Shown here in pieces: positions 1 through 7,950 of a stretch of 16,735 nucleotides of DNA. Within the stretch, counting starts at the first letter, position 1. Every line of letters starts with the position of its first letter. Made by a program: the position numbers and the translations under genes. The stretch is from positions 1 to 16,735 of the forward strand of contig JAGGZG010000116.1 of assembly GCA_021162125.1 (NCBI GenBank). The letters run 5' to 3'. Source of the DNA: Anaerolineae bacterium. Lineage in GTDB: Bacteria > Chloroflexota > Anaerolineae > JACIWR01. The notes under the pieces are model-generated. The model searched no databases. It saw nothing but the letters and a program-made list of their open reading frames with translations, and was not told the origin of the DNA.

Positions 1-1308
1 CACACCCGCTATCCCCCGCAGCCGCCCCTGGACGACGGCATCGTTCAAGGGGCGGAAGGAGCCCCGGTAAAAACCACCCAGAGCGTAGTTGATGTACTCG
101 TGGGAGAACCCAGCTACCAGGTGATTGACCTGCTCCGGGATGCGCGTTTCCTTACGGTTGGGGAAGTTGTCAATCCCCATCTTCACGATCTTCTTGGCGA
201 TCTCCAGAGCATGGTGTTCGTCAAACTCCACGTGGGTGGATCCCTCAATATGGGCCTTGGGCGAGGTAGTGACCAGAATGGTGTGGAACTGATCGGCCAG
301 GGGAGCCAGGGCCTGCATAATGCACTGGATATCCACGATCATCAGCTCAATGGCCCCGGTGATCATGGCCAATTCCTGGCTAAGGAAGTTGCCGATGGTA
401 GGTACTCCCTGGCGCATCAATGTCTCGTTGGCCGTGCAGCAGATGCCGGTCAAGTTGATGCCCTTCGCTCCTTTCGACTTGGCGTACTCGATCATCTCTG
501 GGTCGTTGACCGCCACCAGAATCATCTCCGAGAGGACCGGCTCGTGACCGTGGACGACGATGTTCACCTCGTCCTCGCTCAACATCCCCATGTTTACCCT
601 GGCCGTGAGCGGGACAGGGGAGCCGAAAAGGATGTCGGTGATGTCGGTGGAAAGCATCGAGCCACCCCACCCGTCGGCCAGGGCAGTGCGCAACCCGGCC
701 ATCAACAGGCTCTCGTACCACTGATCGTTCCCTACGTGGGTGCGGTGCATGACGTCCACTATTTCGCGGTCAATACCCCGGGGGGCGATGCCCAACTTGT
801 GCCAGATCTCCTGGCGCTTCTTCGGGGCCCGATGGAGATAGATAATCTCCCCCTGTTGCTGGCCAAATTGTGACAGGGCGGCCTCGGCTACGTCTTTGGC
901 AATCTCCATAGTCTCGCGGTCCCCGGTTTTCACGCCCAGCAGCTTGGCCACTTCCAAGAGTTTCTTCTCGTCGCGAATCTGGTAATCAGGAGCCTCGCCC
1001 TCAGCGGCGGCCAGCAGGGTCAGGGCCATGTCGCGTCCGTGGTCGGAGTGAGCGGAGGCCCCTGCCGCTATCATACGCACCAGGTTGCGGGCAGCGACTG
1101 TCTCGATGGTGGCCCCACAGATGCCCCTCTGTCCTTCCTTTGTCAAGCGACAAGGGCCCATGGAGCAATTCTTACAACAGGCCCCTTTGTGTCCAATGGG
1201 GCAGGGCTTCATCTTTGCGGCGCGACTAAAAGCGGTAGAAATACCTTCAGCTTCGGCGATCTCCAGGACTTCAACAACCGCCGGGTCTATACTCCTCTCA
1301 TTTGCCAT
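1..1308 (-). CDS. cooS: Anaerobic carbon monoxide dehydrogenase catalytic subunit (CooS), 3' end cut by window edge
   Basis: Interconverts CO and CO2 at a Ni-Fe-S C-cluster in the cytoplasm and feeds the carbonyl branch of the Wood-Ljungdahl pathway or CO oxidation. The 436 visible codons are open to the left edge; about 200 C-terminal residues are missing compared with the usual ~630-640. The N-terminal cysteine set fits the family: Cys36 and Cys44 for the intersubunit D-cluster, and Cys45, Cys48, Cys53 and Cys64 (in GICGAT) for the B-cluster. Further in, HGHEPVLSEM carries the C-cluster histidine, LTGICCTANE and VDIQCIMQAL two of its cysteines. The remaining C-cluster cysteines lie outside the window. 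Two ATG codons are adjacent (1311 and 1308); the second has better spacing from AAGGAG. The gene lies 58 bases after the HMA-like gene, so the two are probably co-transcribed. Family call is firm; monofunctional versus acetyl-CoA-synthase-associated type cannot be decided here. Confidence 0.95.
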   Translation of the reverse strand, partial: MANERSIDPAVVEVLEIAEAEGISTAFSRAAKMKPCPIGHKGACCKNCSMGPCRLTKEGQRGICGATIETVAARNLVRMIAAGASAHSDHGRDMALTLLAAAEGEAPDYQIRDEKKLLEVAKLLGVKTGDRETMEIAKDVAEAALSQFGQQQGEIIYLHRAPKKRQEIWHKLGIAPRGIDREIVDVMHRTHVGNDQWYESLLMAGLRTALADGWGGSMLSTDITDILFGSPVPLTARVNMGMLSEDEVNIVVHGHEPVLSEMILVAVNDPEMIEYAKSKGAKGINLTGICCTANETLMRQGVPTIGNFLSQELAMITGAIELMIVDIQCIMQALAPLADQFHTILVTTSPKAHIEGSTHVEFDEHHALEIAKKIVKMGIDNFPNRKETRIPEQVNHLVAGFSHEYINYALGGFYRGSFRPLNDAVVQGRLRGIAGV

Positions 1309-1366
1309 CATTCTCTCCTTTTGTCACGCAATTACGAGCTCGCGCGAATAACTACACTGCCAGCGG

Positions 1367-1699
1367 CTAGTACTTGCGGAAATCTCCGGACATTTGCAAA
1401 TCCAGCATGTTCGTCTCTGTAACCCGCTGGATCAACTGGAACCAGGGGGATTTATCATCTTTTCCCTCAGGTAAACTGGGGAGTTCCCAATCCTCCCCAG
1501 GCCCATAGCCTGCTGATCGCAGGGCCTCTTCTATCGCGCTCGGATTCAGGCGGGTCGAGTCGTAACTAACGGTAACTCGCTTGAAAGCGCTGCTGGCCAT
1601 GACGTCCTCTACACCATCCAATTGCAGCAAAGCCTCACGCACGGCTTTGACGTGATGGTCGGCGTACATTTTTGGTACGTGCAAGACAGTTTTATCCAC
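1367..1699 (-). CDS. Small HMA-fold protein without CxxC, upstream of cooS
   Basis: A 110-residue protein whose first ~70 residues fit the ferredoxin-like fold of heavy-metal-associated domains: a strand (TVLHVPKM), a helix (HHVKAVREALLQLDGVEDV), paired strands (KRVTVSYDS) and a second helix (PSAIEEALRSAGYGP). The metal loop, normally MxCxxC, reads MYADHH here (residues 11-16), so both cysteines are absent and two adjacent histidines plus an aspartate occupy the loop. The C-terminal 40 residues are polar and not recognised. The start is GTG at 1699, with GAGGAGG eight bases upstream; no ATG fits. It follows its own near-consensus promoter and precedes cooS by 58 bases, which suggests a role with the Ni-containing CO dehydrogenase, for example in metal handling. 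That role is inferred. It could equally be a fold relative that no longer binds metal. Confidence 0.75.
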   Translation of the reverse strand: MDKTVLHVPKMYADHHVKAVREALLQLDGVEDVMASSAFKRVTVSYDSTRLNPSAIEEALRSAGYGPGEDWELPSLPEGKDDKSPWFQLIQRVTETNMLDLQMSGDFRKY

Positions 1700-1807
1700 G
1701 GTTGTGACCTCCTCACGAATCTCTGGTAAAAGTTGAGTAGACGTATTACCGTTTCAATGTTATTCGAGGCAGCACGAACAGGAGTCGCACCCCGAATCCC
1801 CGTGCCG

Positions 1808-1836
1808 ATTATACCACAGACCTGTGCACCTGTAAA
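1808..1836 (-). promoter_or_regulatory. Sigma70-type promoter of the HMA-cooS unit
   Basis: On the minus strand, TTTACA (1836-1831) and TATAAT (1813-1808) are separated by exactly 17 bases. Transcription would start near 1801, giving a leader of about 100 bases to the GTG at 1699. The spacer contains a perfect short inverted repeat, CACAGACCTGTG (1815-1826), which could be an operator. The hairpin just upstream makes this a transcription unit separate from fhs. Confidence 0.75.
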
Positions 1837-1857
1837 ACATGTAAAATAAGGACGGGA

Positions 1858-1887
1858 AAGCGGGGGGGGTGAGCTCCCCCCCGCTTT
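1858..1887 (-). terminator. GC-rich hairpin after fhs, probable terminator
   Basis: A perfect 12-base stem (AAAGCGGGGGGG with CCCCCCCGCTTT) encloses a loop of about 6 bases, starting 14 bases after the fhs stop. On the minus strand the right arm ends in TTT, then CCCGTCC and TTATTTT, so the U-tract is interrupted. It probably ends the folD-fhs transcript, but termination may be incomplete. Confidence 0.6.
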
Positions 1888-1900
1888 AAGGATCATAGGG

Positions 1901-3802
1901 CTAGGACAATCCGACTACGCGGCCCGTCTCCAGATCCAGGTCTATATCGGTGAACACCGGGCGGGTGGGCAGGCCGGGCATGGTGCTGATCGGGCCACAT
2001 ATTGGGAAGATGAAGCCAGCGCCTACACTGGCCCGCACATCCCTGATGGGCAGTCTCCAGCCACGCGGCGTGCCCTTAATGGCCGGATCATGGGTGAACG
2101 AGAGGTGGGTCTTGGCCATGCACAGCGGCAAGTGGGAGAGCCCCATATCGGTGAAGAGCTTGATCTTGGCCTCCGCCTCGGGCGTATAGTCCACCCCGTC
2201 GGCGCGGTAGATTTCGCGGGCGATAGTCTCGATCTTTTCCTTGATGGACATGTCGTCCGAGTAGAGGAACCGGAAGTTGGTCGGCTTTTCGCAGGCCTTG
2301 ACCACCGCCTCGGCCAGTGCGGCAGCACCCTCGCCGCCTTTCTTCCACACTTCACTGATGATGGCATCCTCGGCGCCCGTCTCTTTGGCCCGACTGCGAA
2401 TCAGTTCGATCTCGGCGTCGGTGTCGGTAATGAAGCGGTTGATCGCCACCACCACCGGCACACCGAACTTGAGCGCGTTTTCAATGTGCTGCAGCAGGTT
2501 GGGCAAGCCTTTCTCCAACAGTTCCAGGTTCTCCTGGGTATATGCCTTGTCCAGCGGCTTGCCGGCGACGACCTTGGGGCCGCCGCCGTGCATCTTGAGG
2601 GCACGGACGGTGCAGACCAACACCACACAGTTGGGAACCAGCCCGCTGACGCGACACTTGAGGTTCATGAACTTTTCCATCCCACAGTCGGCGCCAAAGC
2701 CGGACTCGGTGACCACGTAGTCGGCCAGCTTGAGGGCGATTTTGTCAGCGATGATAGAGGAGTTACCCTGGGCAATGTTGGCAAAGGGACCACAGTGGAC
2801 AAAGGCCGGACTACCCATCAAAGTCTGCATCAAGTTAGGCATGATGGCATCCTTGAGCAGCACGGTCATCGCTCCGGCCACGTTCAAGTCCTCGGCCGTG
2901 ATCGGTTCCACCGGTCGGGGGTAACGCAGCCCGCCCTTCCTGCTCGTGCCGATGATGATGCGTCCCATGCGCTCTCGCAGGTCGGCCAGGCCGTTGCACA
3001 TGGCCAGCGCAGCCATGATCTCGGAGGCCACCGTGATGTCGTACCCCGCCTCGCGCGTCAGGCCATTGTTAGGGCCGCCCAGGCCGACGATGATGCTGCG
3101 CAAGGCCGCGTCACTCACGTCCACGACCCGCCGCCACTGGATGGCGTCGGGGTCAATGTTCAGGCGGAACATCCGCTCCTTGTCCTCGTCGCTCAGATCG
3201 GATGGCCTTTCCGATTTAATGCCCAGCTTTTCCAATCGCTTGCGCATGGAGGGTGTGTATTCATCGTCCGGGCACAACGCCTTCGCCAGGTAATTGGTGC
3301 TCCAACGGGCTTCCTTCGCCATCCGGTTATCAATGGCCGCCGCCAGCAGGTTGTGGGCCGCGCCCACGGCGTGGATGTCCCCGGTCAGGTGCAGGTTAAA
3401 GTCCTCCATGGGCACGATCTGGCTGTAGCCGCCACCAGCCGCGCCGCCCTTGATTCCAAAAGTCGGCCCCTGAGAAGGCTGGCGAATGCAGGTGAACACC
3501 TTCTTGCCAATGTAGGCCAGCCCCTCGCTCACACCGATGGTGGTGACGGTCTTACCCTCGCCCAGCGGGGTGGGAGTGATGGCCGTCACGTCAATGTACT
3601 TGCCATTAGGACGATCCTTCAGCCGCTCCAGGACGCTCAGATGGACTTTGGCCTTGTACTTGCCGTACAGGTCCAGCTCGTCCTCCAGCAGTCCAACCTC
3701 TTTCGCCACCTCTATAATGGGGCGCAGGTTTGCTTCCTGGGCGATCTCGATGTCGCTGGGAACTTTCTCCCTCACTTTGACGATCATCTTCCGCTTCGCC
3801 AT
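1901..3802 (-). CDS. fhs: Formate-tetrahydrofolate ligase (10-formyl-THF synthetase)
   Basis: Makes 10-formyl-THF from formate, THF and ATP, the entry step of the methyl branch of the Wood-Ljungdahl pathway. The 633 residues carry the family's ATP-binding segment TPTPLGEGKT (about residues 76-85), then RQPSQGPTFGIKGGAAGGGY, the FNLHLTGDIHA segment and the C-terminal GAGFIFPICG and MPGLP motifs. The protein is longer than the common bacterial ~555-560 residues. Extra sequence sits mainly around residues 165-230 (NYLAKALCP through NIDPDAIQWRRVVD), resembling the longer subtype also known from eukaryotic C1-THF synthases. The frame is open upstream, but ATG 3802 is chosen because AGGAGG sits four bases before it and MAKRKM opens the conserved region. 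It lies 66 bases after folD, so the two are probably one transcript. Confidence 0.97.
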   Translation of the reverse strand: MAKRKMIVKVREKVPSDIEIAQEANLRPIIEVAKEVGLLEDELDLYGKYKAKVHLSVLERLKDRPNGKYIDVTAITPTPLGEGKTVTTIGVSEGLAYIGKKVFTCIRQPSQGPTFGIKGGAAGGGYSQIVPMEDFNLHLTGDIHAVGAAHNLLAAAIDNRMAKEARWSTNYLAKALCPDDEYTPSMRKRLEKLGIKSERPSDLSDEDKERMFRLNIDPDAIQWRRVVDVSDAALRSIIVGLGGPNNGLTREAGYDITVASEIMAALAMCNGLADLRERMGRIIIGTSRKGGLRYPRPVEPITAEDLNVAGAMTVLLKDAIMPNLMQTLMGSPAFVHCGPFANIAQGNSSIIADKIALKLADYVVTESGFGADCGMEKFMNLKCRVSGLVPNCVVLVCTVRALKMHGGGPKVVAGKPLDKAYTQENLELLEKGLPNLLQHIENALKFGVPVVVAINRFITDTDAEIELIRSRAKETGAEDAIISEVWKKGGEGAAALAEAVVKACEKPTNFRFLYSDDMSIKEKIETIAREIYRADGVDYTPEAEAKIKLFTDMGLSHLPLCMAKTHLSFTHDPAIKGTPRGWRLPIRDVRASVGAGFIFPICGPISTMPGLPTRPVFTDIDLDLETGRVVGLS

Positions 3803-3868
3803 GTTTCCTCCTTTTTCATGCCTTTGTGATATGCTTTTATGAGACCTCTGCTTAGCCGCGACGTACAC

Positions 3869-4750
3869 TCACTGTTTGACCTGCCGGTGCGCGGCCTTCA
3901 ACACGTTTTTCATGAGCATCACGTTGGTCATGGGGCCGGTGCCGCCGGGAACGGGAGTGATAGCCCCCGCCACCTTTACTGCCTCATCAAAATCCACGTC
4001 GCCGCACATCTTGCCATCCACGAAGTTCACACCGAAGTCAATCACTGCCGCGCCAGGTTTGATCCAGTCGCCTTTAATCATCCTCGCCCGGCCCACGGCG
4101 GCGCACAGAATGTCGGCCTCCCGGCAGACGGCTGGTAAGTTCTCGGTGCGCGAGTGACAAATGGTCACCGTGGCCTGGTGCTGCATGAGCAGAAAAGCCA
4201 TTGGCTTCCCCACGATGTTGGAGCGGCCGACGACGACCGCGTGCTTGCCCTCGATCTGAATCCCGCTGCGCTTCAGTATCTCCAATCCGCCAAGTGGGGT
4301 GGCCGGCACCAGATAATCCTGTACGCCGGAGGGCCTTCCCATGGGGGCCGCTAAGGCCAACCGCCCCGCATTGATGGGACTCACTCCGTCGACATCCTTT
4401 TCCGGCGAGAGAACGAGTCTAACCGCTGCGGCATCAATGCTCCTGGGCATAGGCTCCTGGATCATGATGCCATGTACCGCATCGTCAACGTTGAGCCAGG
4501 TTATCAGATCTATAACCTCTTCCTGGCTGGCCCACTCGGGCAGGACGTGCAGGTTGAATCCCATCCCTACCCGCTCGAAGTTTCTCTTTATCATCCTGGC
4601 GTAGCTCACCGAAGCCGGATCCTCGCCGACCCGCACCACGGCGATGGTGGGGGGAAAGCCTTGAGTCTCTCTGAAAGCCTCTGTGTCGGCGATGACCTCT
4701 TTCTCGATCTCTTTAGCCAATGCCCTACCATCTAAGATCTTCGCTGTCAT
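3869..4750 (-). CDS. folD: Methylenetetrahydrofolate dehydrogenase/cyclohydrolase family protein, copy 1 (FolD1)
   Basis: A FolD-family enzyme interconverting methylene-THF, methenyl-THF and, if bifunctional, 10-formyl-THF. The 293 residues keep E. coli numbering over the active site: Tyr50, Gln98 and Asp121 (KDVDG) are present. The Rossmann motif GRSNIVGKP (175-183) and CHSRT (198-202) are typical of NADP-binding members, and PVPGGTGPMT is present. Two deviations stand out. Position 54, normally the catalytic lysine of Y-x-x-x-K, is isoleucine with a lysine one residue later (YARMIK). The usual QLPLP reads QEPMP. Known mutagenesis of the human enzyme ties that lysine to cyclohydrolase activity, so this protein may be mainly a dehydrogenase. 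ATG 4750 is preceded by AGGGAGG. It sits between the small unknown gene and fhs. Confidence 0.95.
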   Translation of the reverse strand: MTAKILDGRALAKEIEKEVIADTEAFRETQGFPPTIAVVRVGEDPASVSYARMIKRNFERVGMGFNLHVLPEWASQEEVIDLITWLNVDDAVHGIMIQEPMPRSIDAAAVRLVLSPEKDVDGVSPINAGRLALAAPMGRPSGVQDYLVPATPLGGLEILKRSGIQIEGKHAVVVGRSNIVGKPMAFLLMQHQATVTICHSRTENLPAVCREADILCAAVGRARMIKGDWIKPGAAVIDFGVNFVDGKMCGDVDFDEAVKVAGAITPVPGGTGPMTNVMLMKNVLKAAHRQVKQ

Positions 4751-4772
4751 GGTGGTCGCCTCCCTTTCCGCT

Positions 4773-4811
4773 ATTGCTTATTAAACAAAGGCCGGGCTTT
4801 ACTTAAGCAAT
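4773..4811. other. Inverted repeat between the small gene and folD1
   Basis: ATTGCTTA (4773-4780) and TAAGCAAT (4804-4811) are perfect complements around a 23-base interval that has its own short AAAG/CTTT pairing. The repeat fills most of the 60-base gap before folD1. No T-run follows on the minus strand, so it looks more like a processing or attenuation hairpin than a terminator. It may be chance. Confidence 0.3.
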
Positions 4812-5053
4812 TAAGCCACTAAGGCTTTCCACTCCTCCTCCCACCTTGCTACAACCCTTTCACCACACTCCCTGACAACGCGATCATCGGAGCATATAGA
4901 GTGCACAAAAGCTCTATATCTCTCTTTTTCGTCCCCATTGGTAGTCACGTAAGCAATCGTGGCCCAGGTCAGTAAGGAATTAGCCCCACGTTGGCCAAAG
5001 GTCTTAATGAGTTGGGGTTTTATCCTGGTTTCGATGGCTGTTTCTACATCCAA
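4811..5053 (-). CDS. Small protein of unknown function between histidine kinase and folD1
   Basis: An 80-residue, probably helical soluble protein beginning MDVETAIETRIK. I do not recognise a family. It has one central less polar segment (SLLTWATIAYVTTNG) flanked by charged stretches, two cysteines (SICSDD and RECGER) and an acidic-aromatic C-terminus (RWEEEWKAL). It is co-directional with its neighbours, 56 bases after the kinase and 60 bases before folD1, which supports a real gene in the operon. Its ATG has only a weak AGG-type ribosome site (AGGTTGG). No paralogue is seen in this window. Confidence 0.6.
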   Translation of the reverse strand: MDVETAIETRIKPQLIKTFGQRGANSLLTWATIAYVTTNGDEKERYRAFVHSICSDDRVVRECGERVVARWEEEWKALVA

Positions 5054-5109
5054 CCTATTGCCTGCCCCTTCGATCCCATTTGACCTAAAAAACGATCCTC
5101 TTACAGCGC

Positions 5110-7044
5110 TCAGGTTGGCACTTTGACAATCACCCTGCTTCCCTGGCTAGGTGCCGACTCCACTGTGAGCGTGCCCCCAATCAACCGGGCTCGTTCATAC
5201 ATGCCCAGCAGTCCAAGCTTACCCACGGCCACCAGGTGTTCAGTCAATTTAGGGGGGATAAATCCTTTGCCGTCATCCTGCACCGTCATCTGGACAGCAC
5301 CGTTGATGAACTCCACCGTGAGCACGACTCTGGTCGCTCGAGCATGTTTCCTGACATTATTTAATGCTTCCTGTGCTATACGAAACAGTGTAAGCTCCAC
5401 TTCGGATGAAAGGCGTCGTTTTGCACCCAACGCTCGAAACTCCGCCTGAAGACCAGTCTGATGATTCAAATCAGCCGTCAATTCTTCCAATGCAGGCAGG
5501 AGGCCAAGATCATCTAGGATGGAAGGCCGCAGGTCCTGGCTAAAGCGCCGCACTCTCTGTATCACACCTCCCGTCAATTCCCGCAGCTCCATGAGACCTT
5601 GAGCGGTAGCTTTAGACAGTTGTCCATTGGAGGTCGCCAGGGTCTCCAGGCGGCGCGAAAGTACAATCAAGGATTGAATCGTGTCATCATGAAGCTCGCG
5701 GGCGATGCGCCGGCGCTCGTTTTCCTGTGCCCGGGTAATTCGGCGAGCGTAGAAACGCATATTTTCATACAAGTACGCATTTTCAATCGCGATACCGGCC
5801 TGGCGGCCTATAGCCGTGAGGATGGTCACCTCTCTATCAGAAAACACTCTCGTCTTATTGATACTGAAAAGGCTCAGCGCACCAAACGTCCTCACGCCGC
5901 TCACGATGGGCACCGCCACCACGCTGGCGAGGCCAGCCTGGACAAAGGCCGGCACAGACTTGGCATAAGTCTGATAATTATCAACAACTATGGGGCGACC
6001 AGTGCTCATTACTTCCCCAGATAGTCCCTCTCCCTCGGACACCGTTACCTCGGCCAGTGCCCGGGGCAAATTGTGAAGATACGGGTAGGTAATGACATTT
6101 CTCTCCTCGTCCCACAAGGCCACAACACCCCCATCGGCCCCTACCAGCCCTTCGGCGATCTGCATTACCTTGGGGAGAACCCTGTCTAACTCCAGTTCAG
6201 AGGTGATTTCCTCAACTACCTCGCACACGCATCGTTCGGTTTGTAATTGCCGGGCAATATTTTGGTACAGCCGGGCGTTCTCAACGACCACGCCGATTGC
6301 GTTGCAAACGGTGGTTACCAGCTTCACTTCCCTGCGAAGAGCGGGAGAGGGCTCTGGGTTACCCACGACGAGCAAGCCATTAACACTGCCCTTCGAGCGC
6401 AACGGCATAGACAACTGATATTTAAAGCCCTCGCAACGGGTAAGCATCCTGGCCGATTTCAACCCGCTCGCAGTTTCTATCACCTCCGCTGGCAAGTTCC
6501 GATGAGCAATCAGCGTCAATCCCTGCTCCTCTTTATCCAGAAGATACACCGCGCCAGCTTCCGCATCCATTACGTCCAAAATCCTATCCAGGACATCGTT
6601 CAGAATCTGTTCCAGCTCAAGGGATTGGGTCAACACGGTGGTAATGGTATTGATCGTCTTCAGCCGCGAAACAGCCCTTTGCTTGGAGCCAAGCATCCAC
6701 ACCGCAAGGTAGCCGATGAGGGCAACGGCAACTACCTCTACAAAGGCATCCACTGGATGGGATGAGATCAGGAAAACACGGGGGAGCATGAGCAGCACAA
6801 CGAGGGCCAGGGTCACCAACCCACCCACGTACCCAAAGGCGAAGGTGGCGCTGACCGCGGCGAGGATAAAAATGATACGCTCTGCCGCATGTCGAGTAAT
6901 AGGGTATGAGGCCAGTAATCTTATCTGAGGAGTATAGTAATGGAGAAATGTGGTGCCGATCAGCACAACCACAAGGATCCAGAAGCTGCGGTTACTTACA
7001 ATCTTCTTCCATCGCTTCCACAACGACGTTAAGGACGAATTCAT
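5110..7044 (-). CDS. Membrane GAF-domain sensor histidine kinase (NarX/DegS-like, HisKA_3)
   Basis: A 644-residue sensor kinase of the family that pairs with NarL-type regulators. Residues ~20-120 hold about four hydrophobic segments with short loops, so no large extracytoplasmic sensor. Two GAF-like domains follow (~140-275 and ~285-430; the second contains SEGEGLSGEVMSTGRPIVVDN). The dimerisation/phosphoacceptor motif ARELHDD places the phosphorylated His at 452. The ATPase domain shows the N-box (EALNNVRKHA, ~559-568), DDGKGF (~590) and LGLLGMYERA. The gene starts 43 bases after the response-regulator stop, and the two should form a cognate pair. The stimulus is not visible; GAF domains of this type can bind small molecules or haem, but I see no diagnostic ligand residue. 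Its place upstream of folD-fhs suggests that one-carbon genes are in the same transcript. Confidence 0.93.
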   Translation of the reverse strand: MNSSLTSLWKRWKKIVSNRSFWILVVVLIGTTFLHYYTPQIRLLASYPITRHAAERIIFILAAVSATFAFGYVGGLVTLALVVLLMLPRVFLISSHPVDAFVEVVAVALIGYLAVWMLGSKQRAVSRLKTINTITTVLTQSLELEQILNDVLDRILDVMDAEAGAVYLLDKEEQGLTLIAHRNLPAEVIETASGLKSARMLTRCEGFKYQLSMPLRSKGSVNGLLVVGNPEPSPALRREVKLVTTVCNAIGVVVENARLYQNIARQLQTERCVCEVVEEITSELELDRVLPKVMQIAEGLVGADGGVVALWDEERNVITYPYLHNLPRALAEVTVSEGEGLSGEVMSTGRPIVVDNYQTYAKSVPAFVQAGLASVVAVPIVSGVRTFGALSLFSINKTRVFSDREVTILTAIGRQAGIAIENAYLYENMRFYARRITRAQENERRRIARELHDDTIQSLIVLSRRLETLATSNGQLSKATAQGLMELRELTGGVIQRVRRFSQDLRPSILDDLGLLPALEELTADLNHQTGLQAEFRALGAKRRLSSEVELTLFRIAQEALNNVRKHARATRVVLTVEFINGAVQMTVQDDGKGFIPPKLTEHLVAVGKLGLLGMYERARLIGGTLTVESAPSQGSRVIVKVPT

Positions 7045-7087
7045 ACTTTCAATGCTCCAGCTTCAACAGTGGCAAATAACCCTTTAT

Positions 7088-7753
7088 TTAGAGCGGATCC
7101 TCGAGGGTGAACCAACCTTGTCTGAGGCCGTATATCACCGCTTCGATGCGTGAACCAACCCCTATCTTGGTGAAGATGTTACTCAGATGCGTCTGTACTG
7201 TTCGCACGCTAATAGAGAGATCGAGCGCGATCTCACGGTTCGACATCCCTTTGGCAGCCAGTTTCAGAACCTCTAGCTCCCGCTTGGTGAGCTGATCCAA
7301 AGCGTTCTCTTTACCGCGCTTTTCTGCGGGCTGGGCGAAACGATTAATCACCTTGCGGGCGATCGCCGGGTGAAGTATCGACTCCCCGACGTGCACAGCC
7401 CGGATAGCTTTGATCAGTTCATCTACGTGAACGTCCTTTAACAGATAGCCGGCGGCACCCGCCTCCAGGAAGGCGAAGATGTACTGTTCGTTGTCATAGG
7501 CGGTGAGCACCAGCACAGCAATGCTCGGATCAATAGCCTTGATCTGCTTGGTGGCTTCGATGCCATTGAGCTTGGGCATGGCGAAATCCATGATAACCAC
7601 GTCGGGGCGCCGTTTAGTGGCCAACTGGACGGCCGTCTTTCCATCGTCGGCCTCAGCTACTATTTCCAGATCAGCCTCCCGCTCCAACAGTTCCTTGGTA
7701 CCCTCCCGCACCAAAGCATGGTCGTCGGCCAATAGGATCCTGATCTTATCCAT
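7088..7753 (-). CDS. NarL/LuxR-family response regulator
   Basis: A 221-residue two-domain regulator. The receiver has the acidic pair Asp10-Asp11 (LLADDH), phosphoacceptor Asp56 (VIMDFAMP), the switch Thr in VLTAYD and Lys in LLKDV. The C-terminal LuxR-type helix-turn-helix (LTKRELEVLKLAAKGMSNRE onward, ~residues 155-210) binds DNA. It is the first gene of a run that continues with its kinase, the small unknown gene, folD1 and fhs. The start is uncertain: ATG 7753 (MDKIRI) gives the standard family N-terminus; GTG 7762 and ATG 7765 lie just upstream, closer to the GGGGAGG site. The predicted transcription start near 7772 rules out much longer versions. Confidence 0.93.
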   Translation of the reverse strand: MDKIRILLADDHALVREGTKELLEREADLEIVAEADDGKTAVQLATKRRPDVVIMDFAMPKLNGIEATKQIKAIDPSIAVLVLTAYDNEQYIFAFLEAGAAGYLLKDVHVDELIKAIRAVHVGESILHPAIARKVINRFAQPAEKRGKENALDQLTKRELEVLKLAAKGMSNREIALDLSISVRTVQTHLSNIFTKIGVGSRIEAVIYGLRQGWFTLEDPL

Positions 7754-7778
7754 ACATTCCACCATTCCTCCCCGCAAG

Positions 7779-7807
7779 ATTATATCATTGTCCAAAGCTA
7801 AACACAA
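7779..7807 (-). promoter_or_regulatory. Sigma70-type promoter of the regulator-kinase-folD-fhs run
   Basis: On the minus strand TTGTGT (7807-7802) and a perfect TATAAT (7784-7779) are separated by 17 bases. The start would fall near 7772, immediately before the GGGGAGG ribosome site, so the leader is very short. No other convincing promoter was found before folD1, which supports transcription of the whole block from here. Confidence 0.65.
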
Positions 7808-7950
7808 GTGAGCTACGAATCTTGAGGGATAATGACCTACGCAGAAATGCTTATATTGAAGACAAGTTCATACACCTTCACCACACCTTTACTAAGCGCA
7901 AAATACGAAATAAGTTGAATGTTTCGGACGATGATATTTTTTAACTAATG

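Noticed and set aside
100..873. Long plus-strand open frame antisense to cooS
   Set aside because: It is the mirror of a strongly conserved gene in high-GC codons, with no ribosome site and a composition (Asp/His/Gly-rich) typical of antisense frames.
1609..1896. Minus-strand frame across the fhs-HMA gap
   Set aside because: It runs through the promoter and leader and overlaps the HMA-like gene in another frame; no protein-like features.
2090..3829. 579-codon plus-strand open frame opposite fhs
   Set aside because: Entirely within fhs on the other strand, rich in His, Gln, Val and Gly as expected for an antisense frame; no domain recognisable.
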